Positions 18,801 to 27,984 are shown, numbered from the stretch's first letter. The stretch: DNA of 64,000 bases from Listeria grandensis FSL F6-0971 (GCF_000525835.1 NZ_AODD01000022.1:1-64000), one strand, 5' to 3'. Notes: generated from the sequence alone by a model not told the origin. Program-made: numbers and translations.

Positions 18801-20015
18801 TTATTTATAGAACTTAAATTTACCTTTATTCATCATAACGCCAGTGCCACCAATTTGGTATAATGCACGGTCATCGATGACTTTTTTCATAACAGATGCT
18901 GGATAGCCTTTTAAGCTTCTGCCCATGACAACACCGATAGCATCGTTGTCCCCGATAGAACATACCGTACCTTTTTCGTGGTATACGAATGGGGCTAATT
19001 CTGTCGTATATCCTTTTACCAATTTGGCAAGATTCACCGCAGCGATATCTGCTTGTTGCATTGCAATTTGCGCTGTTGGTGGGTACGGACGATCATTCTC
19101 AGGGTTAATCATTAACGAGCAATCCCCAATGATCAAAATTTCTTCGTTGCCTGGAACTGTCAAATCGTCGTTTACTTTCACACGACCACGACCGGCTTCA
19201 AATCCAGATGCTTCGATAACGCTATTTCCGCGGACACCGGCAGCCCAGATAACAGTCGCTGCTTTGATTTCCACATCTTCTGTTTCACTTTTCGCATATT
19301 TAATACCGTCTGCTGTAGCTTCCTTCACTGGCGTTCCAACATTGAATTCTACACCACGGTCTTCTAAAACGCCTACGCCATAGTCTACTAGTTTTGCATC
19401 GAATTGCGGCAACACTTTTGGTGAAGCTTCCATGCAAACTATGCGGACTTTTTCACGTGGTACGTCATATTTCTTCACAAGTTCTGGAATGCGGTTCGTT
19501 AGTTCCCCTAAGAACTCAATCCCCGTGAATCCAGCGCCACCAACAACGATTGTTAATAACTCATCGCGTTGTTCGGTTTTCCATTTAGCAAAACTACCTT
19601 CGATTTGAGCACGAATTTTCTTAACAGAATCAATGCTTGTAATCGTGTACGCGTATTCTTTCAAACCGCTGATACCAAAAGTTTCTGCTTCTGATCCAAG
19701 TGCAATCAGCAAGAAGTCGTACGAAATATCCCCTTTGTTCGTCAATGTTACTGTTTTGTCATCTTTGTTGATTTTCTCCACAGTATCTTGAATGAAAGTT
19801 GTTTTTGCCCTGTTGACTACTTTCGCAATAGGATACATTAGTTTTTCTGCGTCTAACGTTCCTGCGGCAGCTTCATGTAACCATGTTGTTTCATGATGAT
19901 AGTCATTTTTGTTCACCAATACTAATTCCGCTTCAACATTCAATTGTTGCAACTTACGCAACGTTTTCAAGCCGCCATACCCAGCTCCCAGAATGACGAT
20001 TTTTGGCTTACTCAT
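18801..20015 (-). CDS. ndh: type II NADH:quinone oxidoreductase
   Basis: This 404-residue single-subunit NADH dehydrogenase feeds electrons to menaquinone at the inner face of the membrane. The FAD-binding IVILGAGYGGLKTL is at the N-terminus. A second dinucleotide motif, VVGGAGFTGIEFLGEL, lies at about 160, VIWAAGVRGN at about 268, and the third FAD contact ILIIGDCS at about 306. The quinone-proximal AQIAMQQADIAA follows. The start chosen is the ATG at 20015. It is followed by a bidirectional terminator and is divergent from the ferredoxin-NADP reductase. Confidence 0.93.
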   Translation of the reverse strand: MSKPKIVILGAGYGGLKTLRKLQQLNVEAELVLVNKNDYHHETTWLHEAAAGTLDAEKLMYPIAKVVNRAKTTFIQDTVEKINKDDKTVTLTNKGDISYDFLLIALGSEAETFGISGLKEYAYTITSIDSVKKIRAQIEGSFAKWKTEQRDELLTIVVGGAGFTGIEFLGELTNRIPELVKKYDVPREKVRIVCMEASPKVLPQFDAKLVDYGVGVLEDRGVEFNVGTPVKEATADGIKYAKSETEDVEIKAATVIWAAGVRGNSVIEASGFEAGRGRVKVNDDLTVPGNEEILIIGDCSLMINPENDRPYPPTAQIAMQQADIAAVNLAKLVKGYTTELAPFVYHEKGTVCSIGDNDAIGVVMGRSLKGYPASVMKKVIDDRALYQIGGTGVMMNKGKFKFYK

Positions 20016-20299
20016 CTGTATCACATCCACTTTCCCATTGTATTTTTCTCACAAAAAACTGCATCAGGTCAAAGCCTAATGACAATTATGTAGATTGCGC
20101 TTAAACATCTACGTCTCAGGAGGAAGGCAAAAAGCCCTCACCCTATATCTTAGCTCTTTCAATCCTTTTTTTCAAGAGAAGAAGCTCACAATGTAATAAA
20201 ATTCTGAAAAGCTATTGCCATACTGTTTCTGATGTTTTTATGGTAGAATGGTTTTGTTATGAAAATTCGAGAGAACATTTATTTATAGGAGGTTTTTTT

Positions 20300-21295
20300 G
20301 TGGACGATCAAACAAAAATTTATGATATAACGATTATCGGTGGTGGCCCTGCTGGTCTATTCGCGGCTTTTTATGCGGGTATGCGAAAAGCAAACGTGAA
20401 AATTATCGAGAGCTTGCCTCAACTAGGTGGACAGCTTTCCACACTTTACCCCGAAAAATATATTTACGATATTCCAGGTTTTCCAAAAGTCCGTGCCCAG
20501 GAGTTAGTCAATAACTTGGTCGCTCAGATGAAGCCTTTTGAACCAACGATTTGCTTGGAGGAAGCTGTCGCAAGTGTTGAAAAACAGGCAGATGGCACGT
20601 TTGAAATTAGCACGAATCAAGATACGCATTACAGTAAAGCGATTATCATTACAGCTGGAAATGGTGCTTTCCAACCACGCCGTCTGGAACTGGATGACGC
20701 GTTACAATATGAAGGCAAGAATCTTCATTATTTCATTAATGATCTGAGCCGCTTTTCAGGGCGCCGCGTAGCCGTTTGTGGTGGTGGCGATTCCGCGGTA
20801 GACTGGGCATTGATGCTTGAGCCAATTGCGAAAGAAGTTTCTATTATCCATCGTCGCAATGCCTTTCGCGCTCATGAACACAGCGTCGAGAAGCTAGAAC
20901 AGTCATCCATTATGATTAAAACACCATTTATTCCGACCGATATTATTGGTGATTCCGAGAAACTGACACAGATAGTTTTAGAAGAAGTAAAAGGCGATCG
21001 CAAAGAAGTACTCGAAATTGATGATTTCATCGTGAACTACGGCTTTGTATCCTCCTTAGGACCCATTAAAGAATGGGGACTTGATATCGAGCGTAATTCC
21101 ATCGTCGTCAACTCCAAAATGGAGACGAACATTCCCGGCATTTATTCCGCAGGCGATGTGTGCACATATGACGGCAAAGTAAAACTGATTGCAACAGGGT
21201 TCGGCGAAGCACCCACGGCAGTAAACAACGCGATGAACTACATCGATCCAAAATCCAGAGTACAACCAATGCACTCCAGCTCAATGTTTGACTAA
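20300..21295 (+). CDS. ferredoxin/flavodoxin-NADP+ reductase, YumC type
   Basis: This 331-residue thioredoxin-reductase-like ferredoxin-NADP reductase has the FAD motif [16 protein letters not shown] at about 12-27, the NADPH motif [15 protein letters not shown] at about 157-171, and the closing [28 protein letters not shown]. The CxxC disulfide of thioredoxin reductase is absent, which separates YumC from TrxB. The start is GTG, 9 nt after TAGGAGG. It supplies reduced ferredoxin or flavodoxin for Fe-S and other anabolic reactions. Confidence 0.92.
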   Translation: MDDQTKIYDITIIGGGPAGLFAAFYAGMRKANVKIIESLPQLGGQLSTLYPEKYIYDIPGFPKVRAQELVNNLVAQMKPFEPTICLEEAVASVEKQADGTFEISTNQDTHYSKAIIITAGNGAFQPRRLELDDALQYEGKNLHYFINDLSRFSGRRVAVCGGGDSAVDWALMLEPIAKEVSIIHRRNAFRAHEHSVEKLEQSSIMIKTPFIPTDIIGDSEKLTQIVLEEVKGDRKEVLEIDDFIVNYGFVSSLGPIKEWGLDIERNSIVVNSKMETNIPGIYSAGDVCTYDGKVKLIATGFGEAPTAVNNAMNYIDPKSRVQPMHSSSMFD

Positions 21296-21303
21296 AGTGC
21301 TGA

Positions 21304-21480
21304 AAGAGCCCGTTAGCTCCGAAAAAATTTGTTAGGGGGCGCAGTGAAAACCCGCTTTTGGTTTTTATGGAGGCCACGAAAATTTCGAGGAGCTGGCTCT
21401 TGAAGCCGGATTTGATTGAAAAGCTGAGACAGCCTGAAATAGGAAGGCAGCTGAACAACGCGAGACTGACAACCATGTGT
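21304..21480 (+). other. structured intergenic element
   Basis: The 229-base gap between the reductase and the next gene is not random. AGAGCC...AGCTCCG-AAAAAATTT (21304-21331) can pair with AAAATTTCG-AGGAGCT-GGCTCT (21379-21400), giving a long arm around a GC-rich inner loop. A second helical section, AAGCTGAGACAGCCT...AGGAAGGCAGCTG, lies at about 21420-21453. No T run follows the first arm, so it is not a plain terminator. It could be a structured leader, a small RNA or a relic of a repeat. Confidence 0.4.
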
Positions 21481-21524
21481 TACTACTAATCAAAAAAATC
21501 TAATCCTGGAAAGGAAGTTTTTAT

Positions 21525-22151
21525 ATGAACATATTGATAATAGGAGCCAACGGGCAAATCGGGAAACAAACCGTTGCAATACTGGCAAAAAACGCAAATT
21601 TCAAAGTCGTAGCTATGATTCGCAAAGAAGAACAAAGAGCGGCGCTTGAACAACTTGGCGCAAAAGTAATCATTGCCGATTTAGAAGATGACTTTAGTTC
21701 AGCCTATAGTGGCATCGATACTGTTATTTTCTCTGCCGGATCTGGTGGGAATACCGGTCCCGAAAAAACCATTGCCATCGATCAAGATGCAGCAATTAGA
21801 GCGGTCCAGTACGCTGAACAGTACGGCATTTCCCATTTTATCATGGTTAGTTCTGTCTGGGCCGATCAACCAAAAAATGGCCCTGAATCACTTGAGTACT
21901 ATCTAATCGCCAAAGGAAATGCTGATAAGGCGCTCCAACAAAGCCAGCTGAATTACACAATCGTGCGTCCTGTATTACTCACAAACGAGCCGGCGACTGC
22001 ACATATCAGTGAATACACAACAGGTCGCACGACTATTACTCGAGCCGATGTTGCCCATTTCCTCAGCACCCTTATCGATAATACCAAGACATATAAACAA
22101 ACCTATACCTTTCAAAACGGTGATACACCAATCGATAACTTCATTAAATAA
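21525..22151 (+). CDS. NAD(P)-binding atypical SDR / epimerase-like protein
   Basis: This 208-residue Rossmann protein of the atypical SDR (SDR_a5-like) group has the glycine-rich loop ILIIGANGQIGKQT at residues 3-16, SHFIMVSSVWAD at about 105-116, and YYLIAKGNADKALQQS with the SDR Tyr-x3-Lys pattern at about 124-128. Its substrate is unknown; relatives include NAD(P)H-quinone or flavin reductases and redox sensors. The RBS is GGAAAGGAAG. It lies between the ferredoxin-NADP reductase and the Fe-S related yuz genes. Confidence 0.85.
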   Translation: MNILIIGANGQIGKQTVAILAKNANFKVVAMIRKEEQRAALEQLGAKVIIADLEDDFSSAYSGIDTVIFSAGSGGNTGPEKTIAIDQDAAIRAVQYAEQYGISHFIMVSSVWADQPKNGPESLEYYLIAKGNADKALQQSQLNYTIVRPVLLTNEPATAHISEYTTGRTTITRADVAHFLSTLIDNTKTYKQTYTFQNGDTPIDNFIK

Positions 22152-22207
22152 AAAATGAGGCTAGTTCCGAAGAGTGGTCATACTCTTTGGAACTAGCCTC
22201 ATTTTCC
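22152..22207. terminator. bidirectional terminator
   Basis: The long perfect stem AAAATGAGGCTAGTTCC / GGAACTAGCCTCATTTT, with an inner AGAGT / ACTCT helix, is flanked by A-rich and T-rich tracts. It ends both the SDR gene and the convergent yuzB. Confidence 0.92.
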
Positions 22208-22208
22208 A

Positions 22209-22442
22209 TTAAAAAGGATTGTCCTCTAAAAATTGATAAATATTAGCAACCAATTCTGCAGGCGTCTCCCCACGCACTACCTCTCCGTCCACCAATGCGA
22301 ACATGGAAGATGCGCATAAATCGCAATACGTCAGGCAATCATATTCAATCACATCAAGGTTCGCGTCCGCATCCAATGAATCAAATGCCTCCTGCGCGCC
22401 TGAGGCTAAATTATTCACACAAAATTCTACAATCGGATTCAT
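22209..22442 (-). CDS. yuzB: YuzB family protein (DUF1450)
   Basis: This 77-residue conserved protein of the YuzB (DUF1450) family carries Cys residues in IVEFCVNNLASG and DCLTYCDLCASSMFALVDGE. The Cys pattern recalls thioredoxin-like ferredoxins and suggests a redox or metal role, which is inference. The ATG at 22442 is next to GGAGGG. It follows yuzD on the same strand with an 18-nt gap, so the two form an operon. Confidence 0.85.
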   Translation of the reverse strand: MNPIVEFCVNNLASGAQEAFDSLDADANLDVIEYDCLTYCDLCASSMFALVDGEVVRGETPAELVANIYQFLEDNPF

Positions 22443-22460
22443 GATTCCCTCCAATCCAAT

Positions 22461-22784
22461 TTACGCTGGTTGATAGCCACGTTCTGTCATCATGGCATAA
22501 ATATCCTTCAAACGCGGATTCCCCTCAGCGATGACCTCTCCGTCAATCACAATAACGGGATACATATAATCCTCTTCCACGATCATGGTGGCTATTCGCT
22601 TCATGTCAGCTTCCTCTTGTGGCGCAAAAATATCGACATATTCCACTTGAAAAGACTGATCTGGAAATTTACGACCAATCGCTGCCCTGAGCCACTCCTC
22701 CGTCTCCTTAGAAGATGGAGAGCCAACACAGCTCGCACAAATATTCGATGACCCATAAACAAAAATTCTCGCTTCTTTTTCCAT
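22461..22784 (-). CDS. yuzD: YuzD family thioredoxin-like protein (DUF1462)
   Basis: This 107-residue DUF1462 protein has a thioredoxin-like fold. It carries a CxxC motif in SSNICASCVGSPSSKETEEW (about 12-31) and the cis-Pro-like YPVIVIDGEVIAEGNPRL near the end. It probably takes part in Fe-S cluster or disulfide handling. The RBS AAAGGAGAGGTGA precedes the ATG. It is the first gene of the yuzD-yuzB pair and is divergent from the candidate small RNA and nfu. Confidence 0.85.
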   Translation of the reverse strand: MEKEARIFVYGSSNICASCVGSPSSKETEEWLRAAIGRKFPDQSFQVEYVDIFAPQEEADMKRIATMIVEEDYMYPVIVIDGEVIAEGNPRLKDIYAMMTERGYQPA

Positions 22785-22881
22785 CTTTGCTCACCTCTCC
22801 TTTATTCTACAAAAAATAGGCTTTAAAAGCGAGTAAACCGGTTTCTTAATAGAATTATGAAACTATTTTGATATGTATTTG

Positions 22882-22910
22882 TTGACACTCTATTCTGTCT
22901 ATATTATACT
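22882..22910 (+). promoter_or_regulatory. near-consensus sigma-A promoter
   Basis: TTGACA (22882-22887), a 17-nt spacer and TATACT (22905-22910) make one of the best promoters in the window. No gene starts for about 300 bases downstream, but a terminator lies at 23050-23092. Confidence 0.75.
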
Positions 22911-22916
22911 TATCTA

Positions 22917-23092
22917 AGTTACTTTAATGCGTTTAAGTAATGCATTGAGAAACTTTGACTTTGGTTGTTACCGTGCCTAATCCACACGGTCAACATAATA
23001 GTAACACTCCCTTTTTTTAGTCAGATTTACCCATCTGGCTATATAACTTGCCCCATTCCTTCTTGAGCCTTAGGAATGGGGCCTTGTTTTGT
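22917..23092 (+). ncRNA. candidate small non-coding RNA
   Basis: A transcript from the promoter at 22882-22910 to the hairpin GCCCCATTCC (23050-23059) / GGAATGGGGC (23073-23082) with a T-rich tail would be about 176 nt. It contains no frame with an RBS; the longest ATG frame is 17 codons. Local complementarities such as CCGTG...CACGG (22970-22988) and CAGAT...ATCTG (23022-23038) suggest folding. The identity is unknown. It lies between yuzD (divergent) and nfu (same strand). Confidence 0.5.
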
Positions 23093-23217
23093 CTTATTCC
23101 CCCTTTCGCTGTAGATTCCTTTACTGATGGAACACTATCACTTTCTTTTTTTGCCTATGCTGTTATAATAGTGAGTATAAGTGAGAATGATTCACAGTTA
23201 GGAAGGAGTCGAATGCC

Positions 23218-23453
23218 ATGAATAGCGAGATGTATGCGGAAGTGGATACTGCTCTTAAGAAATTCAGACCTTTTTTAGTGCGGGATGGCGGCGACTATGA
23301 GCTTGTCGAAGTAACCCCGATGGTATTGTAAAAATTCGTTTGTTAGGGGCTTGCGAAACGTGCCCAAGTTCAGATATGACATTAAAAATGGGAATTGAAC
23401 TAACATTAGCAGAAAAAGTGATGGGCTTCAAAGAGGTTGTACAAGTTTTTTAA
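23218..23453 (+). CDS. NifU-like Fe-S scaffold protein, Nfu/YutI (frameshifted in this sequence)
   Basis: The gene encodes an Nfu-type protein of about 78 residues that carries and transfers Fe-S clusters. The first half ([22 protein letters not shown]) and the second half ([26 protein letters not shown], with the cluster-binding CxxC) are in different frames. The break is at the CCCC run 23315-23318, where one extra base restores the canonical [15 protein letters not shown]. Because it is short and split, automated callers miss it. AAGGAGT precedes the ATG. The Fe-S neighbourhood (yuzB, yuzD, ferredoxin-NADP reductase) fits. Confidence 0.85.
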
Positions 23454-23503
23454 GAGATAAAACCTGAGAAGGATAGTTTGGCGCGAAAGTAGGAGGAGAC
23501 GGA

Positions 23504-24004
23504 ATGGTTGAAAAACAAAGTGAACTAGAAAGAAAAGCACGGGAATGGCTGATTGAACGCGGTGTGACGATTGATGATATCGCGGATTTAGTATTATTCT
23601 TACAAAGACAGTACCATTCCGAGTTAGGTATTGATATTTGTCGCGATAACGTCGAGCGTGTTTTGCGCAAACGGGAAGTACAAAATGCCATTTTAACAGG
23701 TATTCAATTGGACGTCCTGGCTGAAGAAGGTAAGCTTGTGCAACCACTCCAAAATATTATCGGTGCCGATGAAGGTCTTTACGGCGTCGATGAAATCCTA
23801 GCACTTTCGATCGTCAATGTGTATGGCTCGATTGGCTTTACGAACTACGGCTATATTGACAAAGTGAAGCCAGGAATTTTAGCTAAATTGAATGAACACG
23901 ATGGCAAACAAGTGCATACATTTTTAGACGATATCGTTGGAGCTATTGCAGCCGCAGCAGCTAGCCGATTAGCACATAGTTATCATGATGATATTTTAAA
24001 ATAA
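23504..24004 (+). CDS. ltrC: low-temperature requirement C / YutG (PgpA-like phosphatidylglycerophosphatase A domain)
   Basis: This 166-residue soluble PgpA-like protein has helices with VYGSIGFTNYGYIDKVKPGI at about 106-125 and the closing HTFLDDIVGAIAAAAASRLAHSY, where the Asp pair is typical of the family. In L. monocytogenes the orthologue is called low-temperature requirement C. It lacks the membrane helices of E. coli PgpA, so the exact reaction is uncertain. The RBS AGGAGGAG precedes the ATG. It follows nfu on the same strand and ends in a terminator shared with the convergent CBS protein. Confidence 0.87.
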   Translation: MVEKQSELERKAREWLIERGVTIDDIADLVLFLQRQYHSELGIDICRDNVERVLRKREVQNAILTGIQLDVLAEEGKLVQPLQNIIGADEGLYGVDEILALSIVNVYGSIGFTNYGYIDKVKPGILAKLNEHDGKQVHTFLDDIVGAIAAAAASRLAHSYHDDILK

Positions 24005-24008
24005 TATC

Positions 24009-24052
24009 AAGAAGCACCGCTCCCTTTTTAGAGTTGCGATGCTTCTTTTTTT
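24009..24052 (+). terminator. intrinsic terminator after ltrC
   Basis: AAGAAGCA (24009-24016) pairs with TGCTTCTT (24040-24047), followed by seven T. The 3' arm overlaps the last codons of the convergent gene. Confidence 0.85.
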
Positions 24053-25326
24053 ATGACTTCGACAAGACGGATCGAATTTTTATTCATGTTTTGAATATAA
24101 AAGCACCAGCCTGCTTCTTCTATATAATCACCGGTTTCAATATCGAATTGCTGATACAGAAGCCATCCAGAAAGCGTATGAACCCCTGGGCTAGAGAGCT
24201 CCACGCCTAGCGCTTCTTCCACCGAAACAAGAGGCTCATTCCCTTCCATGACAAAATGATTCTCCGCAACTTTACGTATACCTCGCGGCGTTGTAGCTTC
24301 CTCCATGTCACCAACAATAATCTCCATCACATCTTCCAATGTTACAAGCCCTGAGGTTCCGCCATACTCATCCGTTAAAACAACAAACGTCTGCCCCTCC
24401 TGTTGCATTTTGAAAAGTAATTCCTGCAAGTTCATCCCTTCAAAAACCTGCATAATTGGCGTCATAAAGTTTTCGATGGATTGGTCTAAAATAGTTAGAT
24501 CTCGTCCGAGTCCGGCCATCACAGCGCTCACCTGTAGCATCCCCACAATGTGATCCTTATCTCGTTCCGCTGTTACTGGAAAAATATGATACGTCTCTTT
24601 CGCTGTTAGCGCCAGCAAATCCTGCACCGTCTCCGTTCTGCTGATCGTTATCATCTTCATACGCGGAATCATGACCTCTTGCGCCGGTACATCATCTAAT
24701 TTAAAAATATTCTGCATGTATCGAAACTCTTGTGGATTAAGCAATCCTTGCCGATAACTATCTTCTAAAATCACTTTTAGCTCGGTTGGCGTCATCCGAT
24801 CCATATCCGTATCTGGCTTCACGCCAAACAAGCGCGTAATAAAATTGGCGGAATGATTGAGCAACCAATTCAACGGAAAAGTTATGTAATACCACCAAAT
24901 AAGCGGTCGTGCAATGAGTAAAGCTACTTTTTCCGTGCTATGAATCGTAAATGTTTTCGGTGCTAACTCACCCAAGACCACATTCAAAAAGGTAATCAGA
25001 ATAAAGGAGACAAAAATCGCGATCGGTCCTTCGATAGATGCGGGTACTGGCAACATATCAAACAGGGGCTGTAACCAACTGCGCATCGTCGCCTCACCGA
25101 CCCACCCCATGGCAAGAGCTGCTAATGTATTTCCTAATTGGCAAGCTGCAAGGTAGTCATTCATGTTCCTAGTCACTTGCACCACATATTTCGCGCGCGA
25201 ATGACCACTTTCAACAAGTTGCAACACAGTTGGCCGGCGAATCGCCACAATAGCAAATTCACTTGCCACAAAAAACGCGGTCATGACGATTAAAAACATA
25301 ACAAATATATCGTTAAAAACTGCCAT
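24028..25326 (-). CDS. CNNM/CBS-pair membrane protein (HlyC/CorC family)
   Basis: This 432-residue protein has an N-terminal CNNM transmembrane domain at about 1-195, starting FIVMFLIVMTAFFVASEFAIV and containing GELAPKTF. Two CBS motifs follow at about 205-335, including VMIPRMKMITI and DEYGGTSGLVTLEDVMEIIVGDM, and then a CorC_HlyC C-terminal domain at about 350-425. Family members are linked to Mg2+/Co2+ efflux or homeostasis. The last codons overlap the ltrC terminator arm. Confidence 0.9.
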   Translation of the reverse strand: MAVFNDIFVMFLIVMTAFFVASEFAIVAIRRPTVLQLVESGHSRAKYVVQVTRNMNDYLAACQLGNTLAALAMGWVGEATMRSWLQPLFDMLPVPASIEGPIAIFVSFILITFLNVVLGELAPKTFTIHSTEKVALLIARPLIWWYYITFPLNWLLNHSANFITRLFGVKPDTDMDRMTPTELKVILEDSYRQGLLNPQEFRYMQNIFKLDDVPAQEVMIPRMKMITISRTETVQDLLALTAKETYHIFPVTAERDKDHIVGMLQVSAVMAGLGRDLTILDQSIENFMTPIMQVFEGMNLQELLFKMQQEGQTFVVLTDEYGGTSGLVTLEDVMEIIVGDMEEATTPRGIRKVAENHFVMEGNEPLVSVEEALGVELSSPGVHTLSGWLLYQQFDIETGDYIEEAGWCFYIQNMNKNSIRLVEVIKKEASQL

Positions 25327-25390
25327 ATCCTAACACCCTTTCAGACAAGAAAAGACGGTTACCTTATTCCAGTCTCCGCCTCACGTTTCT

Positions 25391-26155
25391 TTATAATTCC
25401 CACTCTGCCAAATTCATAACGCGATGAATCGGTTGTATTTCTTTTGTCGCCAGTTGCTCTGGTGAAGTAAAGCCTGTGTGCACAATCAGCGTATCGATGC
25501 CAAACCTAATTCCCGCCAAAATATCAGTCTCATAGTTATCGCCAACCATGATGACCCGTGATTTCTCCACACCGAGTTTTGCAATGGCCTGTTCCATAAT
25601 AATCGCTTCTGGTTTGCCGATAAACGTTGGTTTCACGCCCGTCGCAAAAGCCACAACAGAAGTAATCGAGCCGTTTCCAGGTAACAAACCACGTTCGGTC
25701 GGTATCGCCGCGTCACCATTCGTTGAAATGAACATAGCTCCCGCACGAACTGCCATCGTAGCCGTCGCCAACTTCTCATAATTAATTTCACGGTCAATTC
25801 CCATCACGACAAAATCAGGATTCTCAGATGTTAGCGTAAAACCAGCTTTCTCGATTTCATGCCTTACACCCTCTTCGCCGATTAGATACACCGTTTTTCC
25901 ACGTCCCTCTTGCTTCAACATGAATTCGGCTGTAGCTTGCGATGTCGTAAATACCTGATTCGTCGTTGCGGGAATATCAAATTTACGTAATGTCGCCGCC
26001 ACCTGTTCCGGCGTTTTCGATGAGTTATTTGTCACATACAAATACGGAATATGGGCCTGGTCTAGCTTCTCAATAAATCCCTGTGCCTCAGGAATTGGCT
26101 CATTACCAAGATACATCGTCCCGTCCAAATCAATTAAATACCCATCATATTTCAC
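25391..26155 (-). CDS. HAD-superfamily phosphatase, NagD/AraL type (YutF)
   Basis: This 254-residue HAD IIA phosphatase has motif I DLDGTMYLG at residues 9-17 (nucleophile Asp9 and Asp11), motif II YVTNNSSKT at about 40-48, the motif III Lys in GKPEAIIMEQA at about 176, and motif IV MVGDNYETDI at about 199-208. It is a cytosolic phosphatase for small phospho-sugars or nucleotides; its substrate is not predictable. It is followed by the CBS protein and preceded, with a 27-nt gap, by yutD. Confidence 0.92.
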   Translation of the reverse strand: MKYDGYLIDLDGTMYLGNEPIPEAQGFIEKLDQAHIPYLYVTNNSSKTPEQVAATLRKFDIPATTNQVFTTSQATAEFMLKQEGRGKTVYLIGEEGVRHEIEKAGFTLTSENPDFVVMGIDREINYEKLATATMAVRAGAMFISTNGDAAIPTERGLLPGNGSITSVVAFATGVKPTFIGKPEAIIMEQAIAKLGVEKSRVIMVGDNYETDILAGIRFGIDTLIVHTGFTSPEQLATKEIQPIHRVMNLAEWEL

Positions 26156-26182
26156 TGTTTCTAACCTCTTTCCTAAAAACGC

Positions 26183-26458
26183 TTATTTCACAACTTTTTT
26201 AATAACAAAATACTTACATCCAAAATTGCAATACTCATACAAGTATTCTTTTAGCGTACTAATTTTCGTATCGTAAGTTGCTTTGCGATTATCATCATCA
26301 AAGAATCCTTTCAGACGTAGCTGGTCATAGCCCCAGTCGCCAACAATATAATCATAGCGAGCTAAAATATCGCTATAGCGCTCTGTCAAAGCCTCTTCAT
26401 CAAAAGCATCGCGGTTATCCTCTATAATCTCATACGTTTGATTCTGAATCGTAATCAT
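26183..26458 (-). CDS. yutD: YutD family protein (DUF1027)
   Basis: This 91-residue YutD-like protein of unknown function carries the conserved YDYIVGDWGYDQLRLKGF block at about 35-52 and the C-terminal CNFGCKYFVIKK. The ATG at 26458 follows GGGAGG by 11 nt; a GTG at 26479 inside the upstream gene is the alternative. It lies in the chain yunD-yutD-yutF, all on the minus strand with short spacing. Confidence 0.82.
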   Translation of the reverse strand: MITIQNQTYEIIEDNRDAFDEEALTERYSDILARYDYIVGDWGYDQLRLKGFFDDDNRKATYDTKISTLKEYLYEYCNFGCKYFVIKKVVK

Positions 26459-26465
26459 TCCTTGG

Positions 26466-27833
26466 TCAGCCTCCCTCACCGTATTTTTCTTTCAATTTCC
26501 AAGTCATCACATCGCGCAATAACTCTGGTGTATATACTTCCTTATGCTTCACTCGCTTAATAATCGGGAAAAATGGCGCGTATACAAACGTATCATGTGT
26601 CGCGATCCGATATATTTTCTCCGGATTAATCGCTGCCCCGTCCCACAAAGCTGTATCTGTATCCGCATCAAATGTCATCCGCTCTGTCAAAATAGCCCCG
26701 AAAAGCTCACCACGAAATCCAAATCCACGCAACGGTATATCTCGTAATTCTGCTTCTTTTTCAGCAATTTCTCGAATTAATACATCTAGTTCAATCCCCG
26801 TCATCGATAAAGCGATAAAATTCAGTGGATGCGGCAATAACTGATGGATATCATATGCCGTCACAATACCTTTTGGTAAATCTGTCATATAAATTCCAGC
26901 GTTCGTCAAAAATGTATCTGCCTTCGTCCACTCACAAGCCGCTTCATGAAACAGATCCGAAATTTCCGAACGTTTAAACCAATTATGCTCTAATTGATGC
27001 GGAAGTGCAACCACTTTTTGACGCAGTTCATCCTTTCCTCTAGTAAGGAAGGCGTCCACTTGTTCTGCTTCATCTGATGGCGCCGGTAAATCATTTGTTA
27101 TATGAACTCGCGCTTGTTTCGCCGCAATTTTGCTAGTTGTCTCATCAAAGGTTATCGTAACTTCGCCAATATACTCGCCCCACCGTCCAGCAGCAGCTAG
27201 GAGCGTTCCATTCACTATTTTGCCATTCTCTAGTAAATGATGTGTATGAGCTCCCAGAATCACATCGATTTCAGGTACTTCCATCGCGATTTTCTCATCC
27301 AATGGCAAACCTAGATGACTAAGCAAGATAATAACATCTGCCTCGATGCGTGCTACCTCACGTTTAATCGCTTGGATTGGCTCCTCAATTCCCCATCCTA
27401 ACGCCTCATAATACTCTGTAAAGCACGCCGTTGCCCCAATAACCGCTATTTTCTCACCATTTTTTGTGATAGATACAGAAGGTTTCGCAAAATTCGCTAA
27501 CGTCGTTTTCGCTTGGTCTTCATAGACATTACAACAAACAACTGGAAATGCCGCATGATCATACAAGTGCTCTAACTCCGCGTGTCCAAGCGCCGCACCT
27601 TCATTATTACCAATCGTCACCGCATCATAGGGCAATTGATTTAACAGATCTACATTCCCTTGCCCCATCGACCCTTCCGTAAAAGGATGCACCCGATCAA
27701 TAAAATCACCAATATCAAAAAATAAATCATCCGTAGCAGCTAAGCGTTTCTCTCTTAAAAAAGCGAAGATTCGCGGCCATTTCTCCAAATGACTATGAAT
27801 ATCATTCGTATGCCAAATCGTCCATTGTTTCAT
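26466..27833 (-). CDS. 5'-nucleotidase / metallophosphoesterase family protein (YunD)
   Basis: This 455-residue protein has an N-terminal calcineurin-like metallophosphoesterase domain. Its motifs are WHTNDIHSHL, DIGDFIDRVHP, TIGNNEG (here Glu where the family's Asn-His-Glu usually has His-Glu), LLSHLGLPLD and GAHTHH. A C-terminal 5'-nucleotidase domain follows from about 285, with TNAGIYMTDLPKGIVTAYDIHQLLPHP. No signal peptide is seen, which matches the cytosolic YunD group, possibly a UDP-sugar hydrolase or 5'-nucleotidase. The ATG at 27833 lies 9 nt after AGGGAG. It leads the yunD-yutD-yutF group. Confidence 0.9.
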   Translation of the reverse strand: MKQWTIWHTNDIHSHLEKWPRIFAFLREKRLAATDDLFFDIGDFIDRVHPFTEGSMGQGNVDLLNQLPYDAVTIGNNEGAALGHAELEHLYDHAAFPVVCCNVYEDQAKTTLANFAKPSVSITKNGEKIAVIGATACFTEYYEALGWGIEEPIQAIKREVARIEADVIILLSHLGLPLDEKIAMEVPEIDVILGAHTHHLLENGKIVNGTLLAAAGRWGEYIGEVTITFDETTSKIAAKQARVHITNDLPAPSDEAEQVDAFLTRGKDELRQKVVALPHQLEHNWFKRSEISDLFHEAACEWTKADTFLTNAGIYMTDLPKGIVTAYDIHQLLPHPLNFIALSMTGIELDVLIREIAEKEAELRDIPLRGFGFRGELFGAILTERMTFDADTDTALWDGAAINPEKIYRIATHDTFVYAPFFPIIKRVKHKEVYTPELLRDVMTWKLKEKYGEGG

Positions 27834-27984
27834 GATCTCATCTCCCTCTTTCATCTCCTTCTATTGTAGCTTATATGGTTCATTTTGACACGTATCAAAA
27901 CTGAGGTTTGTGCATTGTTTACCTTTTCAATCTGTTTAAAATGGCGTATGATAAGGAGTATACAAAACAAGGGAGGGAAATTTC

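Noticed and set aside
22155-22206. Direct or inverted repeats as a CRISPR array
   Set aside because: This is a single bidirectional terminator. No stretch in the window shows regularly spaced repeats with spacers, and no cas genes are present.
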